DNA of 60,000 nucleotides from Lineus longissimus. Its lineage: Eukaryota; Nemertea; Pilidiophora; Heteronemertea; Lineidae. The stretch is from positions 16,432,001 through 16,492,000 of the forward strand of contig NC_088321.1 in assembly GCF_910592395.1 (NCBI RefSeq). The letters are read 5' to 3'. Shown piece after piece: positions 32,526-43,020 of the stretch. The notes beneath the pieces were generated by a model. It was not told the DNA's origin. It saw nothing but the letters and a program-made list of their open reading frames with translations, and made no database searches. Numbering within the stretch: position 1 is the stretch's first letter; each line of letters starts with the position of its first letter. A program made the position numbers and the translations under genes.

Positions 32526-32935
32526 GACTTAGAGATTCATATTTAGCAAGGCAATGCCAATGGCTTTGCTTGGGCCAAAGACAGGAATACATTCATAGTG
32601 TTACGATATCCATGGACTAGTAGCCTGTTGAGGAATACAATCTTATGAAATTGCCTAACACAGAATTACTTTTTTTAACCTTTTTCTCAAAACTTGTAAA
32701 AATGAATTATGTTGTTGTCATGGCTTTTCGGGCTTTAGAAGCGGAATGAATACTTTATACCTAAAACATAGACACTTTAGCCAAATGACCAACACTTAGA
32801 TGAGGTACTAAATAATCCGGACGAGCACATTCACACAACCCTCCGACTCAAAGATTCAGTAAATAATTCAGTTCTGAGTGATATTTCCCATGTTTCTGTG
32901 CCTATTTCAAAGATCTAATTACTTGCAGAGAGATA

Positions 32936-33745
32936 GCCTGTTAATGGTGAGATCTGTCGGCATGACTGTATCATACGGCCGGCCATTGAATGTCTATAGA
33001 GCCTCAGGGATGGCAAGCCAGGGCTCCGGCCAGCGACATATCATTCACGCTCACTAAAGCTGTACCACGTTGACCAGCGCTTAGATGATGCCTCATGATA
33101 TGACCCTGCTAATGGTTGGATACGTCAGCAAGACTATTGCATGCAGCGGGCCATTGAATATCTATAGGGCCTCGGGGAAGATGTGATCGTTTGGTCTCTG
33201 CGAGAAGATGGACAAAAGTCATAAAGATAATAGGCATTTTCAATTTCGAAGATTTGGTACCACAGGTTGGGCTTCCATCTTTATAGCTATCCATGCGATC
33301 ATCTACTCCATTTCATGTCATATTCCGAGGCAATATACAACCATTATTACTTTGTTGATAACTTTCAAGCAATCAATGTTAGAAGCTTTGTCTTCGGCCA
33401 ATATCTGGTCGATGTGATGTTCCCTCTCAGGGGGCAGCTACTGAATGGATCTCAATATAATAGATCGCCTGAGGTCCTCGTTGTAGACAATGCAAGAGAA
33501 GGTGAGCTGAAATGACTTTGTTGATCGCATGCAGACAATCAAGGTTAAAAGGCTTTCTGTTCTTTAACCATCTGGTCAGTGAGACGTTTCCCTAGGACAG
33601 CCGATAGATGGGAATCAATAGATCGTTTGAAGTCCTCGTTGCAGACAATGCAAAAGAAGGTGAGCTGAAATGACTTTGTTGATCGCATCCAGACAATCAA
33701 GGTTAAAAGGCTTTCTGTTCTTTAACCATCTGGTCAGTGAGGTGA
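32936..33745. repeat. Diverged tandem array with a period of about 160-170 bp
   Basis: GGCCATTGAATGTCTATAGA (32981) recurs at 33149 as GGCCATTGAATATCTATAGG. Further on, GACAATGCAAGAGAAGGTGA (about 33488) recurs about 160 bp later, followed each time by GATCGCAT, CAGACAATCAAGGTTAAAAG and CATCTGGTCAGTGAG. Similar words extend weakly to about 33930. Confidence 0.65.
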
Positions 33746-34311
33746 ACCAATCTGGATCCATCTCAACAGAAACCCACGTATGTATTGTCAGATGCCGGTA
33801 GCAATCGATTGTCTATCTTCTCTCTTCCATGTCAAAGGCCGAGACACTATACAATCATCATTTCTATGTTGATGACATTGAGACCATCAGAGCCGGGACG
33901 ATGATGGTCTTGCCTTTGGCCACAACTGCGTGAGCATCTCAACATCTACCACGTCTACGGAGGGTGTTCAGCTGTGGGGTAAAAGTGTGTTTCTGATTCG
34001 TAAGAACATTCAGAAGACATCGATGCTTCCCAAAAGCTTTTGTGAGTTTCCAAACGCTATCGATGGAATGAAGAATATGTTCGTTCGACTAAAGCCCCGA
34101 GAGATGTTATCCGAGTGTATTGGCAGTCTTCCATGTGCAACTTTGTTCTTTCATATGTTTATTGTCAGCGCGTTACCGCAGGCGTTCGATGTCAGATGCA
34201 TGACACTGATAATGGTGGATTGAATATGACCGCCAGAGGGGAATCACTTATTGAACAGACGCTGGACAAGTCATTGCTTTCAGCTTTTTCAAATGTTTCT
34301 CAGAGTGATGT
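33746..34311. other. Unrecognised region with a 97-codon open frame
   Basis: The frame at 33930-34223 (plus) encodes a serine/threonine start and a hydrophobic end but resembles nothing I know. It may extend the repeat array before it. Confidence 0.3.
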
Positions 34312-34472
34312 GCATAGATTGCCGTCACGCGGTAGCATAGATTGCCGTCACGCGGTAGCATAGATTGCCGTCACGCGGTAGCATAGATTGCCGTCACGCG
34401 GTAGCATAGATTGCCGTCACGCGGTAGCATAGATTGCCGTCACGCGGTAGCATAGATTGCCGTCACGCGGTA
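34312..34472. repeat. Perfect 23-bp tandem repeat, seven copies
   Basis: The unit GCATAGATTGCCGTCACGCG plus GTA is repeated seven times with no mismatch, and an eighth copy breaks off at 34473. There is no spacer between copies, so it is a minisatellite and not a CRISPR array. The unit carries CpG-rich GTCACGCGGTAG; a decayed GGTCACGTGGTAG follows at about 34530. Confidence 0.97.
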
Positions 34473-35669
34473 GCATAGCTTGTTGATCTAGCGGGTTCGT
34501 GATGATCAAAACTCCCTGCAATAGTGTACGGTCACGTGGTAGGAGAGAGAGTTCACAAGAACGTGATGGGAACTAAAAATGGTTGATCCACCGGTTGCGA
34601 GGTTTTGCTTGGATAGACCAGCCAGTGGTATGTTGCTTCATTAAATAGAAGTCGTCATTCCATGTTCGCTTTTGTAACTTGTCTTATCTGCTTCATGCAG
34701 CAGTTACGCAAGAGTCTGACACCGGTGATATGGAGCACGGCCCGGGTTCTTGGAACCTTACCGAGATGATAGGAAGATCTTCAAATACGACTCAGGACTT
34801 CATTGCTTCTGCCGATGACGCTATTACAGAATTGTTGATTTGCACAAACGGATGTTTTGGTAGCCGAGGAGTTTGTTTACAAAATCAACAGGAGATGATT
34901 ACGGATCGTCCTGGGGAGGAGAGATAGAGATGAATGTGACTTTTGATTGTGAAAATCGTGCCCTTGGTTGTTTTGAGTTCTCTTATCGTCGCCTGGTTGA
35001 ACTTGTAGCAGAAGAAAAAACCAAAATGAGACATGGAGTCTGCTGGGAAGTTGCGAGATCGGACGAGAACAACATCAGTCCTGAAGACGCCATTGTGGAC
35101 AATGGTGAAACTGAAGACGATCTCCAGTCAACTCGAATCGATTGAACAGATTGAATTTTCAAAAGTTATTGAAGATAGGGACAGAGATTAGTCTGCCAAG
35201 AGCTACAGAGGCAGAAACCATGAATCGATTAATGCGGAAAGTGTAGAGTTATTCCACTCAGTAAAGCAGGAATTAAGGTGAACCATCAGTTACTGATAAT
35301 TCCATTACTGATTCTTCCTGAAATATTTACAGACATCGAGCATATTTTTTGGTCTCATTTGGCCACATAATCATCCCTGGACACGTATTTTGTTCAATAT
35401 TTAAAATCATGGCCGTGACAATAGTTAAAAAGACCTAAATTCACGTTGCATGGATGAATTATGTATTATGACAAATGATACAGTGAGCCTGCATGCTAGG
35501 ATAATTGCCTAACTCTTTTCTCGAGAAAAAGGGAAACTGCCTAACTCACGACATTTCAATTCTTGAGTTTGGCAATCAAACATTATCTATGTACTCCTAA
35601 ATCACAGACATATAAGACCGGTTGTTCACTACTATGATATCGAAACTAATGTATCGTTATAGAGTTCTA
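34473..35669. other. Unrecognised region with two overlapping open frames
   Basis: Frames at 34679-34927 and 34873-35145 (plus) contain acidic, Cys-containing peptides without a known domain. The second ends inside a family D repeat (35040-35130), so at least its end is repeat-derived. Confidence 0.3.
35040..35130 (+). repeat. Repeat family D, copy 2
   Basis: GGGAAGTTGCGAGATCGGAC, then AACATCAGTCCTGAAGACGC, CATTGTGGACAATGGTGAAA and CTGAAGACGATCTCCAGT. Copies are at 16820-16940 and, reversed, at 55805-55885. Confidence 0.6.
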
Positions 35670-35870
35670 ACTAGTAGGAGGCTTTTCCGACTTCTTATCG
35701 GTTTCTCAAACATTTTCCTGATTTATCCCACAAAAATCCGACATTGTCCGACTTTTCCCCGAGAGGTCGGATTTCTAGAAAACCTGTGAAAAACACCAGG
35801 GCTTCCCAAAATAGGGCATTAAAGATGCAAGGTCTATGTTGAATGGGGTTAATGACTTGTGAACCAAATA
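35670..35870 (+). repeat. Repeat family C, single arm
   Basis: It contains GGAGGCTTTTCCGACTTCTT, CCTGATTTATCC, GGTCGGATTTCTAGAAAACC, CACCAGGGCTTCCCAAAATA and GTTGAATGGGGTTAATGA. This is one arm of the palindromic element seen whole at 45560-45935. Confidence 0.7.
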
Positions 35871-36360
35871 GTCAGGGTGACCCGAAATGTGAACACTAAA
35901 CAACATAATCCTGCACCATTCAGTTCTTGTGTCCTATCACGAAGTCGGAACAACGATGAAATTGGAAATTTGATCGCATCTAAACGTCTTACGCTGAAGA
36001 AAGGTCCACTTTGGCCAGGACTGACAATATCGATGACTAAGAATTAGTGAGGCTGAGAGGAACATTGCAAATAAAGCACGACCTGGGTTACTAATTACTT
36101 GTCGTGAAAAGTGTCTGTGGCTGACTGTGATTGATTTGTAAGTGAGATTACTTCTACCATTAAGACATTTTACGAGGGGTTATTTGGTGTGAGTAAAAGA
36201 GGAACTGAAGTCTCGCAGGGAATATGTTGAAAAAGACACAGAGATGGTCTAATAGATCACCAGATTTTTATTCATCTTATCATAACAATAAAAAAAAATC
36301 ATTGATCTATGATGACGATTAATTATCAACTTTCTATCCATGGATGATGGAGAATCCCCA

Positions 36361-36565
36361 TCATAGGTCCATGGATGGAACCCATGGTCGTATCTACCAT
36401 GGGCCTATCATAGGTCCATGGATGGAACCCATGGTCGTATCTACCATGGGACCATCAATGATGCATGGATGGTACCCATGGTAGATACGACCATGGGACC
36501 ATCAATGATCCATGGATGGAACCCATGGTCGTATCTACCATGGGACCATCAATGATGCATGCAGG
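36361..36565. repeat. 47-bp tandem array of NcoI-type hairpins with one flipped loop
   Basis: The start word (T, C or G, CATGGATGG) recurs at 36368, 36415, 36462 and 36509, then in part at 36556: a strict 47-bp period. Each unit holds CCCATGG and CCATGGG arms around a 9-base loop. Three units have loop TCGTATCTA; the third unit has its reverse complement TAGATACGA. Confidence 0.9.
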
Positions 36566-37144
36566 GAACTATTTGCCTGTGTTTAGACATCAAGTGGTTG
36601 ATGCCAATCAGACATCTATGACTATATTAGGCATCTATCTGACAAGGTATCTAATATACATCACCAAATTTCCCCTGGGATGAGGATGTTGAAACTTAGA
36701 GATAGTCTACAATATAAATGTGTCTGAGTGTTACTTTTTTTGTTTTTATGAAAGACCACATCTGGAACCTGATTAAACTGAACCCAGGATTGAAAAAGCT
36801 CTTCCTGAAGAGGAACCATACTTTCACAGAAACGAGATAAGAAGTTTTCGTTGTTGGACATTTCATTCCATAAATCACAGTCAGACAAGAAATGATGTAT
36901 AAATCATCTAACGCACTATCACTTCACGATAAACATCTGTCAGGCACTATATTGCCTATTAGGCACTATCGAGTTGTTAGCTGCGTATTATAAGCCATCA
37001 TAATACCGGATATTGTCGCCATGTAAGCGCATTAACTTTGTGATAAAAATGACACTGATATCGGTTTAAATGGTACTGCTGTGAATGTGACAGATATAAT
37101 ATAAAAAGATGGGGGAGTTGCTTGGAGAAGAAGAATTCTGAAAA

Positions 37145-37610
37145 TGATACACATAGTTATCACATTTCTTCCAATAGTTTAACCTTTTTTCAATGACCTA
37201 ATTGAGTGAGCTGATTAGTACTCACATATAGGGTCACTCTGAGTGTTAGGTCCTCACCTCATCAACCCATTCACCATAGGCCTTTGATCTTTACTGCCCT
37301 ATTTCGAGAAGCCCTGATACACATAGTTATCACATTTCTTCCAATAGTTTAACTTTTTTTTCAATGAGCTAATTGAGTGAGCTGATTGGTACTCACATAT
37401 AGGGTCACACTGAGTATTAGGTTCTCACCTCATCAACCCATTCACCATAGGCCTTTGATCTTTACTGCCCTATTTCGGGAAGCCCTGATTTTTTTCACAG
37501 GTTAGAAATCCGACCTTTCAGGAAAAAGTCGCATAATGTCAAACTTGTCGATTACATCAGGACAAATTTAGAGAAAGAAGTCGGAAAAAGCCTCCTGCTT
37601 TAGCTAGTGG
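37145..37610 (-). repeat. Repeat family C, reversed copy with internal tandem duplication
   Basis: Two copies of about 173 bp (from about 37145 and 37318) share ATACACATAGTTATCACATT, GCTAATTGAGTGAGCTGATT and ACCATAGGCCTTTGATCTTT. After the second, the arm continues with GAAATCCGACCTTTCAGG and GAAGTCGGAAAAAGCCTCC, the reversed end of family C. Confidence 0.75.
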
Positions 37611-38189
37611 TTGCAACCCACAACACTACCGCTTAGAATCTTACCCGGGGACCATACCGACCAAAGCTGCATCTGGAACGCTATCCTGGACCTGCTTACC
37701 GGGAGGAGGATTTAGTGATTAGGTTACCGCCACTAATGGTCTTTAGCCGCCTACTCTTGGGAGAGTTGAGGATTAAGTCACAGATTAGTTCAGTATTAGC
37801 ACGCTATCCGAGATGGGGTGAGGCGTCTCCGACACCTAGTAAGTAGTGCTGACATGTCGATGGACGCAACCAACTGCCTGGCAAAAGGGGCTTAATGGTG
37901 TTCATACAAAAAGAAAACCTTATCAGAAACTTTAGCCATGCATTTCTTAAAGAATACTGACTTTGATTTTACCCCAAGCTCTTCGATTTAACCCTACTAT
38001 TTTCGCTTTCTGCACGTTTTTGTGTAAAATCTAGTAAGCCGTCAGAATGTAATATGGTTTTACATATAAAAGAACAGCGCTTTAACGAGAGACTATCGTA
38101 TTAGGACCCGAAGCTGATACTACTGAATAGCTCTCACTCCAGTTTATTACAGCTGGGACAGCTGGACCATTTGGAAAAAGTTCGGCCAA
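37611..38189. other. No gene or repeat recognised
   Basis: No open frame of note is present and no repeat family member was found. Confidence 0.3.
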
Positions 38190-38830
38190 CAGTTAAGAGT
38201 AGAATGCTTGATTATGAACTTGTATTCAGAACAAGCTCTTAGACTGATGCCAGCAGTTAGTGTTGGATGAGCTACGAACTCACAGATGAGATCGGATGCT
38301 TTACCAGTTTAACCAGAGGTGCGGCTGTACTACTTATCACCTAATATGACAGACCTGTCTGCCCCGCAGTTCAGGGTGGAACTTGCTCCAGATTCAAGAC
38401 CATACTCCGGGAGATAAGGAACATCCCAATGCAAATACCAACATGATTTCTCCTAAGTCAAGTGACAAGAATGATGCGTGACTTTGCCAGTGGTGGATCA
38501 ATATCTTTCAATAGTGGCTCAGTGAAATGATGCAGACTGAATTCATGTCAAGAGAAACCGGTACTCTATGAAATTCAACGTAACGAGTACTCTACGATTC
38601 TGAAAACTGAATGAGTTGAGAACTGACACGGGTCCTTTCTGAAATGACGACACGCCAGTTTATTGGTCGTAGGGGAAGCTATACTACTAGCATCTTGATA
38701 TCAGGGTAAGGTCTGCCCTGCAGTTAAGGGTAGAATTCGTGATTATGAGCTTGCTTCCCATTCACAACCATGCCTCAGGTTTTAATGACATCCCAAAGCA
38801 AATACCAAAATGATTTCCCTTAGGTCAGGT
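38190..38830. repeat. Diverged three-copy repeat
   Basis: GTTAAGAGTAGAATGCTTGA (38191) recurs as GTTCAGGGTGGAACTTGCTC (about 38370) and GTTAAGGGTAGAATTCGTGA (38724). CATCCCAATGCAAATACCAA (about 38423) recurs as CATCCCAAAGCAAATACCAA (about 38789), each followed by ATGATTTC and TAGGTCA-like words. Confidence 0.55.
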
Positions 38831-39075
38831 GTAATATACATATAATTATCTTCCGGTGGCCCCTGGGAGACATATTCTACATTCTATCATCATATTACTT
38901 ACACCATGTGGAAGTTACAAATAAATGTACTGTTTCGTGAAAAGATAAACTACAGTTCCAGGGTTTTATTACAGTTCCGATTGTGTTATTGCATCATCTA
39001 TAGTGGCCCATACGATCATGTTATTTCCATAATGAATTCTATGATGGAAATTCTCCGTCATATCGAATCTATAAC

Positions 39076-39540
39076 GGGAGAACACACCAATTGGAGCAGA
39101 GTCAATATACTGGTCTCAAATCCAGGATCTGTAGGGAGAACACACCATTTGGGGCAGAGTCAATATGCATGTCTGAAATCGAGGATCTGCAAGGAGAACA
39201 CACCAATTGGGGCAGAGTCAATATATATGCTTGTCTGAAATTTAGGATCTGCAGGGAGAACATGCCAATTGGGACAGAGTCAATATGCTTGTCTCAAATC
39301 CCGGAACTGCAGGGAGAACACGCCATTTGTGGCAGAGTCAATATGCATGTCTGAAATCGAGGATCTGCGGGGAGAACACACCAATTGGAGCAGAGTCAAT
39401 ATGCTGGTCTCCAATCCAGGATCTGCAGGGAGAACACGCGAATTGGGGCAGAGTCAATATGCATGTCTGAAATCGAGGATCTGCAAGGAGAACACATCAA
39501 TTGGAGCAGAGTCAATAATTATGCTTGTCTGAAATCAAAT
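39076..39540. repeat. 58-bp tandem repeat, eight copies
   Basis: GGGAGAACACACCAATTGGG, then GCAGAGTCAATATGCATGTC and TGAAATC-AGGATCTGCA, repeats from 39076 at 58-bp steps (one step is 62 bp because of an extra TATA at about 39229). Long open frames across it are an artefact of the repeat. Confidence 0.92.
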
Positions 39541-39968
39541 AATGAGAGACTCGTAGCTCCCTGAGGTAAACATTTGAGGTGAAGAGGTGTCTTGGAGGAG
39601 ACTAATTACCGAGCAAGATCCATGGTGTGGTGGTTGGCAGGATATCATAATGGTGAGAGGGTTTGGACATGAGAGAAGGACGTGACTCCTGACACCCTGA
39701 GGGGAGCAGAGGTAGACAAGGTCAAGAGACGTCTTGGAGTAGATTGATTACGGACTGAAGACAAGGGCTGATCTGGCAGTAGACTACAAGCGGTGATATT
39801 GGAGAGTGTTCGGGAAGGGGGGGGGGGGCTTCAGATGAGATATGTTTGATGTCCAAAAACTGATTTGAGTAAAAACAGTCTGCTTATGGTTAGGAGAAGA
39901 GCTGATGCGTTAAGCAGTATCTCTTTGGTGCAAATAAGCTGCTTACTGCGTCTTGGATATTCAGGTCG
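39541..39968. other. No gene recognised; poly-G run
   Basis: A run of about 11 G lies at 39817-39828. No repeat family member was found. Confidence 0.3.
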
Positions 39969-40133
39969 ACACTTTCCTTAAGCAGAAATCGTGTAGGACT
40001 TCCTGTCTGCAGGTGACAGGTTTTGATCAATCAAAATCCCCGTATTTGATCATGGCCGTGCTGTCTGCATGATAGCTCTCTTCTGATTGGTCAATACCTG
40101 TCAGGAAGTCCTAAATTGCTGCTTGAGAAATGT
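39969..40133. mobile_element. Fold-back element with about 55-bp arms
   Basis: The left arm has TTAAGCAGAAATCGTGTAGG, ACTTCCTG and ACAGGTTTTGATCAATCAAA. The reverse complement of the right arm has CTCAAGCAGCAATTTAGGAC, TTCCTG and ACAGGTATTGACCAATCAGA. No target duplication is obvious. This resembles a small MITE. Confidence 0.6.
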
Positions 40134-42016
40134 GGCGAATTCATACCGGAACCCATTCAGCTTCACAGCACTCTGACAACAACATTGGAATAAGACGTCC
40201 GTTATTTACCAGTTATCAAATTATGGTTACAAGACAATAATATCAGGCTTCCCAGCGGAGATGGTGTTTTGTAAGATTTCTTTATATGTTGAATCGAGTC
40301 AGTGGCCAGGCTGCCAGGGTTAGCGGCCCTGGATCTCAGCAGAAGGAAGGGATGTCTCATAGGGTCGCTCAAGGTCGTGTTTGAAAATTGTCCGGGGTTT
40401 GAGGTGGACGCCACTGTTATCAAAGTCTTAGAGGGGTACGGACAAAACTATGAACGCTGTTAGGTGGAGATGACTGTCACGTGGGTTGTAGTGTTATGAC
40501 TGAGACGTGGCCACCCTTGAGAATCAAAATCTCGAACTCAGGGCATCACGTGGCAAATCATAGCTTCGAGTTAATTCCGACTCTGATATGGCTGAGATAC
40601 CAATAGTTGTTACAACTGGTGCAGCTATCTGAGACATCGTTTATCTAACAGAGTCGGCGTCCACTTAGCGACAACAGAGTCTCTTAATCGTAACAATTAA
40701 TGCCATCCTTTTTCAAGCGTTTCGAATCATATGAATATATATATATATAATTAGCAGTTTGTTGACAAGTCGTATTGGGCAGAAGGAGAAGGAAAAAGGG
40801 TTAAGAACGAAACATGTTTTTTCTCCAAGTTTCCAAAGGAGGAACGCAGGTCCAAAATCCTGCTAAGACCGTGACTCTTTTCTCAGAGTGTGAGCCGATC
40901 ATTGACGTACTCTATCTAATATCTGCATCAGACTCGACCAAAATGATCGATTTTACAATCACCACTCAACCTAATTCGACGCAACACTTCTCCAAACACA
41001 TTACAATCAAATCATTTCTTCTGCACATCCGAATCTTCACTGATTTCGAACTTGCTCTTTTGCATAACAGAAATCTTCAAGTTTTGCCCGAGGGGAGTTT
41101 TGTATGTTGAATTTCAATATGGCGGTGTCTGCTCTTGTTTCTGCCACCCGCAGGGAAAACATGCCACGAAGATGGCGCTTGTTAAGAGTCGAAGAAGTCG
41201 CCATCTGAGTTGGCGTAAAGTGGTTTTTTCATTAGGAGAATCGAAAGTTTTGCATGTTTCTTAGAGTGATGTATAGCCACGCCAGTGTTTTGATGTCGAC
41301 ATGACACAATGTCGTAGTAAAGGTGTGTTTTATTTCTGATATTATGACATGTTTTTATACTGTTTTCTAATGATGGTTCCAGTCGGCGAGGTCGGAAGCA
41401 TATTTGCCAACATTTTCTGCATACTAGTATTATTTAGCTAATGTTTCATAATCATCAAGGAACTAAACAATCTTTTTAAAACCCGGATTCTCTGGAGCTG
41501 GCCTTCTCGCATTGGTTTCTTGCCCAAATTCTTCAGAAACGAGTTTTTGATCTGCCGAAATTCGCTATTAACAATGTTCCCCATTTCATCTCCACACGAT
41601 AAACAAACATCAGACAAGGATTGATATCAGCGTCAGCGCTTGGTTTTGATATCAACTTAAAAACGGCACCAAATTGAGCGTTATTAACCGTATTTAACCT
41701 TATAACTTGATCAGCCTGATAAGGTGTTGATATCAAATAAACACAGACGCAGAAATGGATAGTGTGAATGCAGGGTAATTCTTTAAATTAAAGAGCCACG
41801 CCTTATACAAGTTTCGTGTGGGTTCCCAGGAGAAAAACTGACCGATGATGATCCTAGATATGATTACAGGTCAAACAGGATACAGCCGCTTGTTTGCAAC
41901 AACAAGCACAAGAAAGTTCTACTATTACTTTAAGGATACAACGCAGGGACGAGTTAATAAAGAGTGTTGTAGCTGATTTTAACGTTTAAATCGTCTTTTT
42001 GAATCTCAGTTTTTGT
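40134..42016. other. No gene recognised
   Basis: An AT microsatellite lies at about 40735-40749. Three TTGATATCAA-like palindromes lie at 41620-41735. Frames at 40814-41110 and 41052-41264 (plus) have no known features. Confidence 0.3.
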
Positions 42017-42105
42017 GTGTGAAAGATTCAACAATGCTTCCACCACGTGCATCCCCGTTGGCGAGATATCCAAGCCACAATCCTGGCGGGAAGGATCTAT
42101 AGTGA
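42017..42105 (+). repeat. Repeat family E, copy 2
   Basis: It starts GTGAAAGATTCAACAATGCT and continues GTGCATCCCCGTTGGCGAGA, TATCCAAGCCACAATCCTGG and AGGATCTATAG, matching 7057-7165 with a shortened middle. Confidence 0.5.
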
Positions 42106-42819
42106 CACCCTTAAACAACTTATCATCATGGGCCTTTTATACAATATTCCCAATCTCCAACTTTGGCTCTATTACCTTACTTAATTTATTGACTTCACAC
42201 AACAGCGACCTCGCTTTCTCCGTAACTCATCAATTCTTGAAGCGAATTAGCACGTTAAGCCCGAACCCAATCTTCATTAGCAGTTCAACTGAATTAAAAA
42301 CCTTTGTCTGAAGATATTGCACTTGGAATACGAAAGTTTAAGAAAAAAGTTCTATCTATCTTCTTTGGTACTAAAAGGAGCATGGCCCCCGATAACTCTT
42401 GCACTCTCGAAGTTCTCAGTCACTTCCTCATTTGTCTTTCTGTATTTATGACCTGATTAAAGTTATTTTCGGCATTTGTTGGCAATATTAATTAATTACA
42501 GCAGAATTGTGGAGTTATAATCGCTTGAACTCATGATACCTAGAAGCCAAAAGTTCCCAATCATTTTTGAAACACCTTGTATTCGAAGCGTTTGAAACGT
42601 ACAGTGTGCAACACCCTGAGACATTTAGGGTTGAGAACTAATCAATGGCAAAATTAGAAGTGGCTTTTGTGGTGTAAATGCGCTAAACGAAATGTTAATT
42701 TAGACTGATTAGTTAATTTGCTCTGGAGGCAGCTTGGGGAATATCGCGAATGAATGGCCATCGTTGCAAGTTGGTTCAATCTAAAAGACGTGAGGAAGAT
42801 GAAGAAAGTTTACCACCAG

Positions 42820-43020
42820 CAGGGGGCTTTTCCGACTTCTTAACGGTTTCTCTAACTTTTCCTGATTTATCCGACAAAAGTCCGACTTATCCCTGAAGGG
42901 TCGGATTTCTAGAAAATCTGTGAAAAATACCAGGGCTCTCCAAAATAGGGCAATAAAGATGAAAGGCCTACGTTGAATGGGGTTACTGAGGTGTGAGGCA
43001 AACACACTCAGAGTGACTCT
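42820..43020 (+). repeat. Repeat family C, single arm
   Basis: It contains GGGGCTTTTCCGACTTCTTA, ACGGTTTCTCTAAC, GGTCGGATTTCTAGAAAATC, ACCAGGGCTCTCCAAAATAG and ACGTTGAATGGGGTTACTGA, the same order as at 35670 and 45560. Confidence 0.7.

Noticed and set aside
34312-34472. CRISPR-like array
   Set aside because: The 23-bp units are directly adjacent with no spacers, and the DNA is from an animal.
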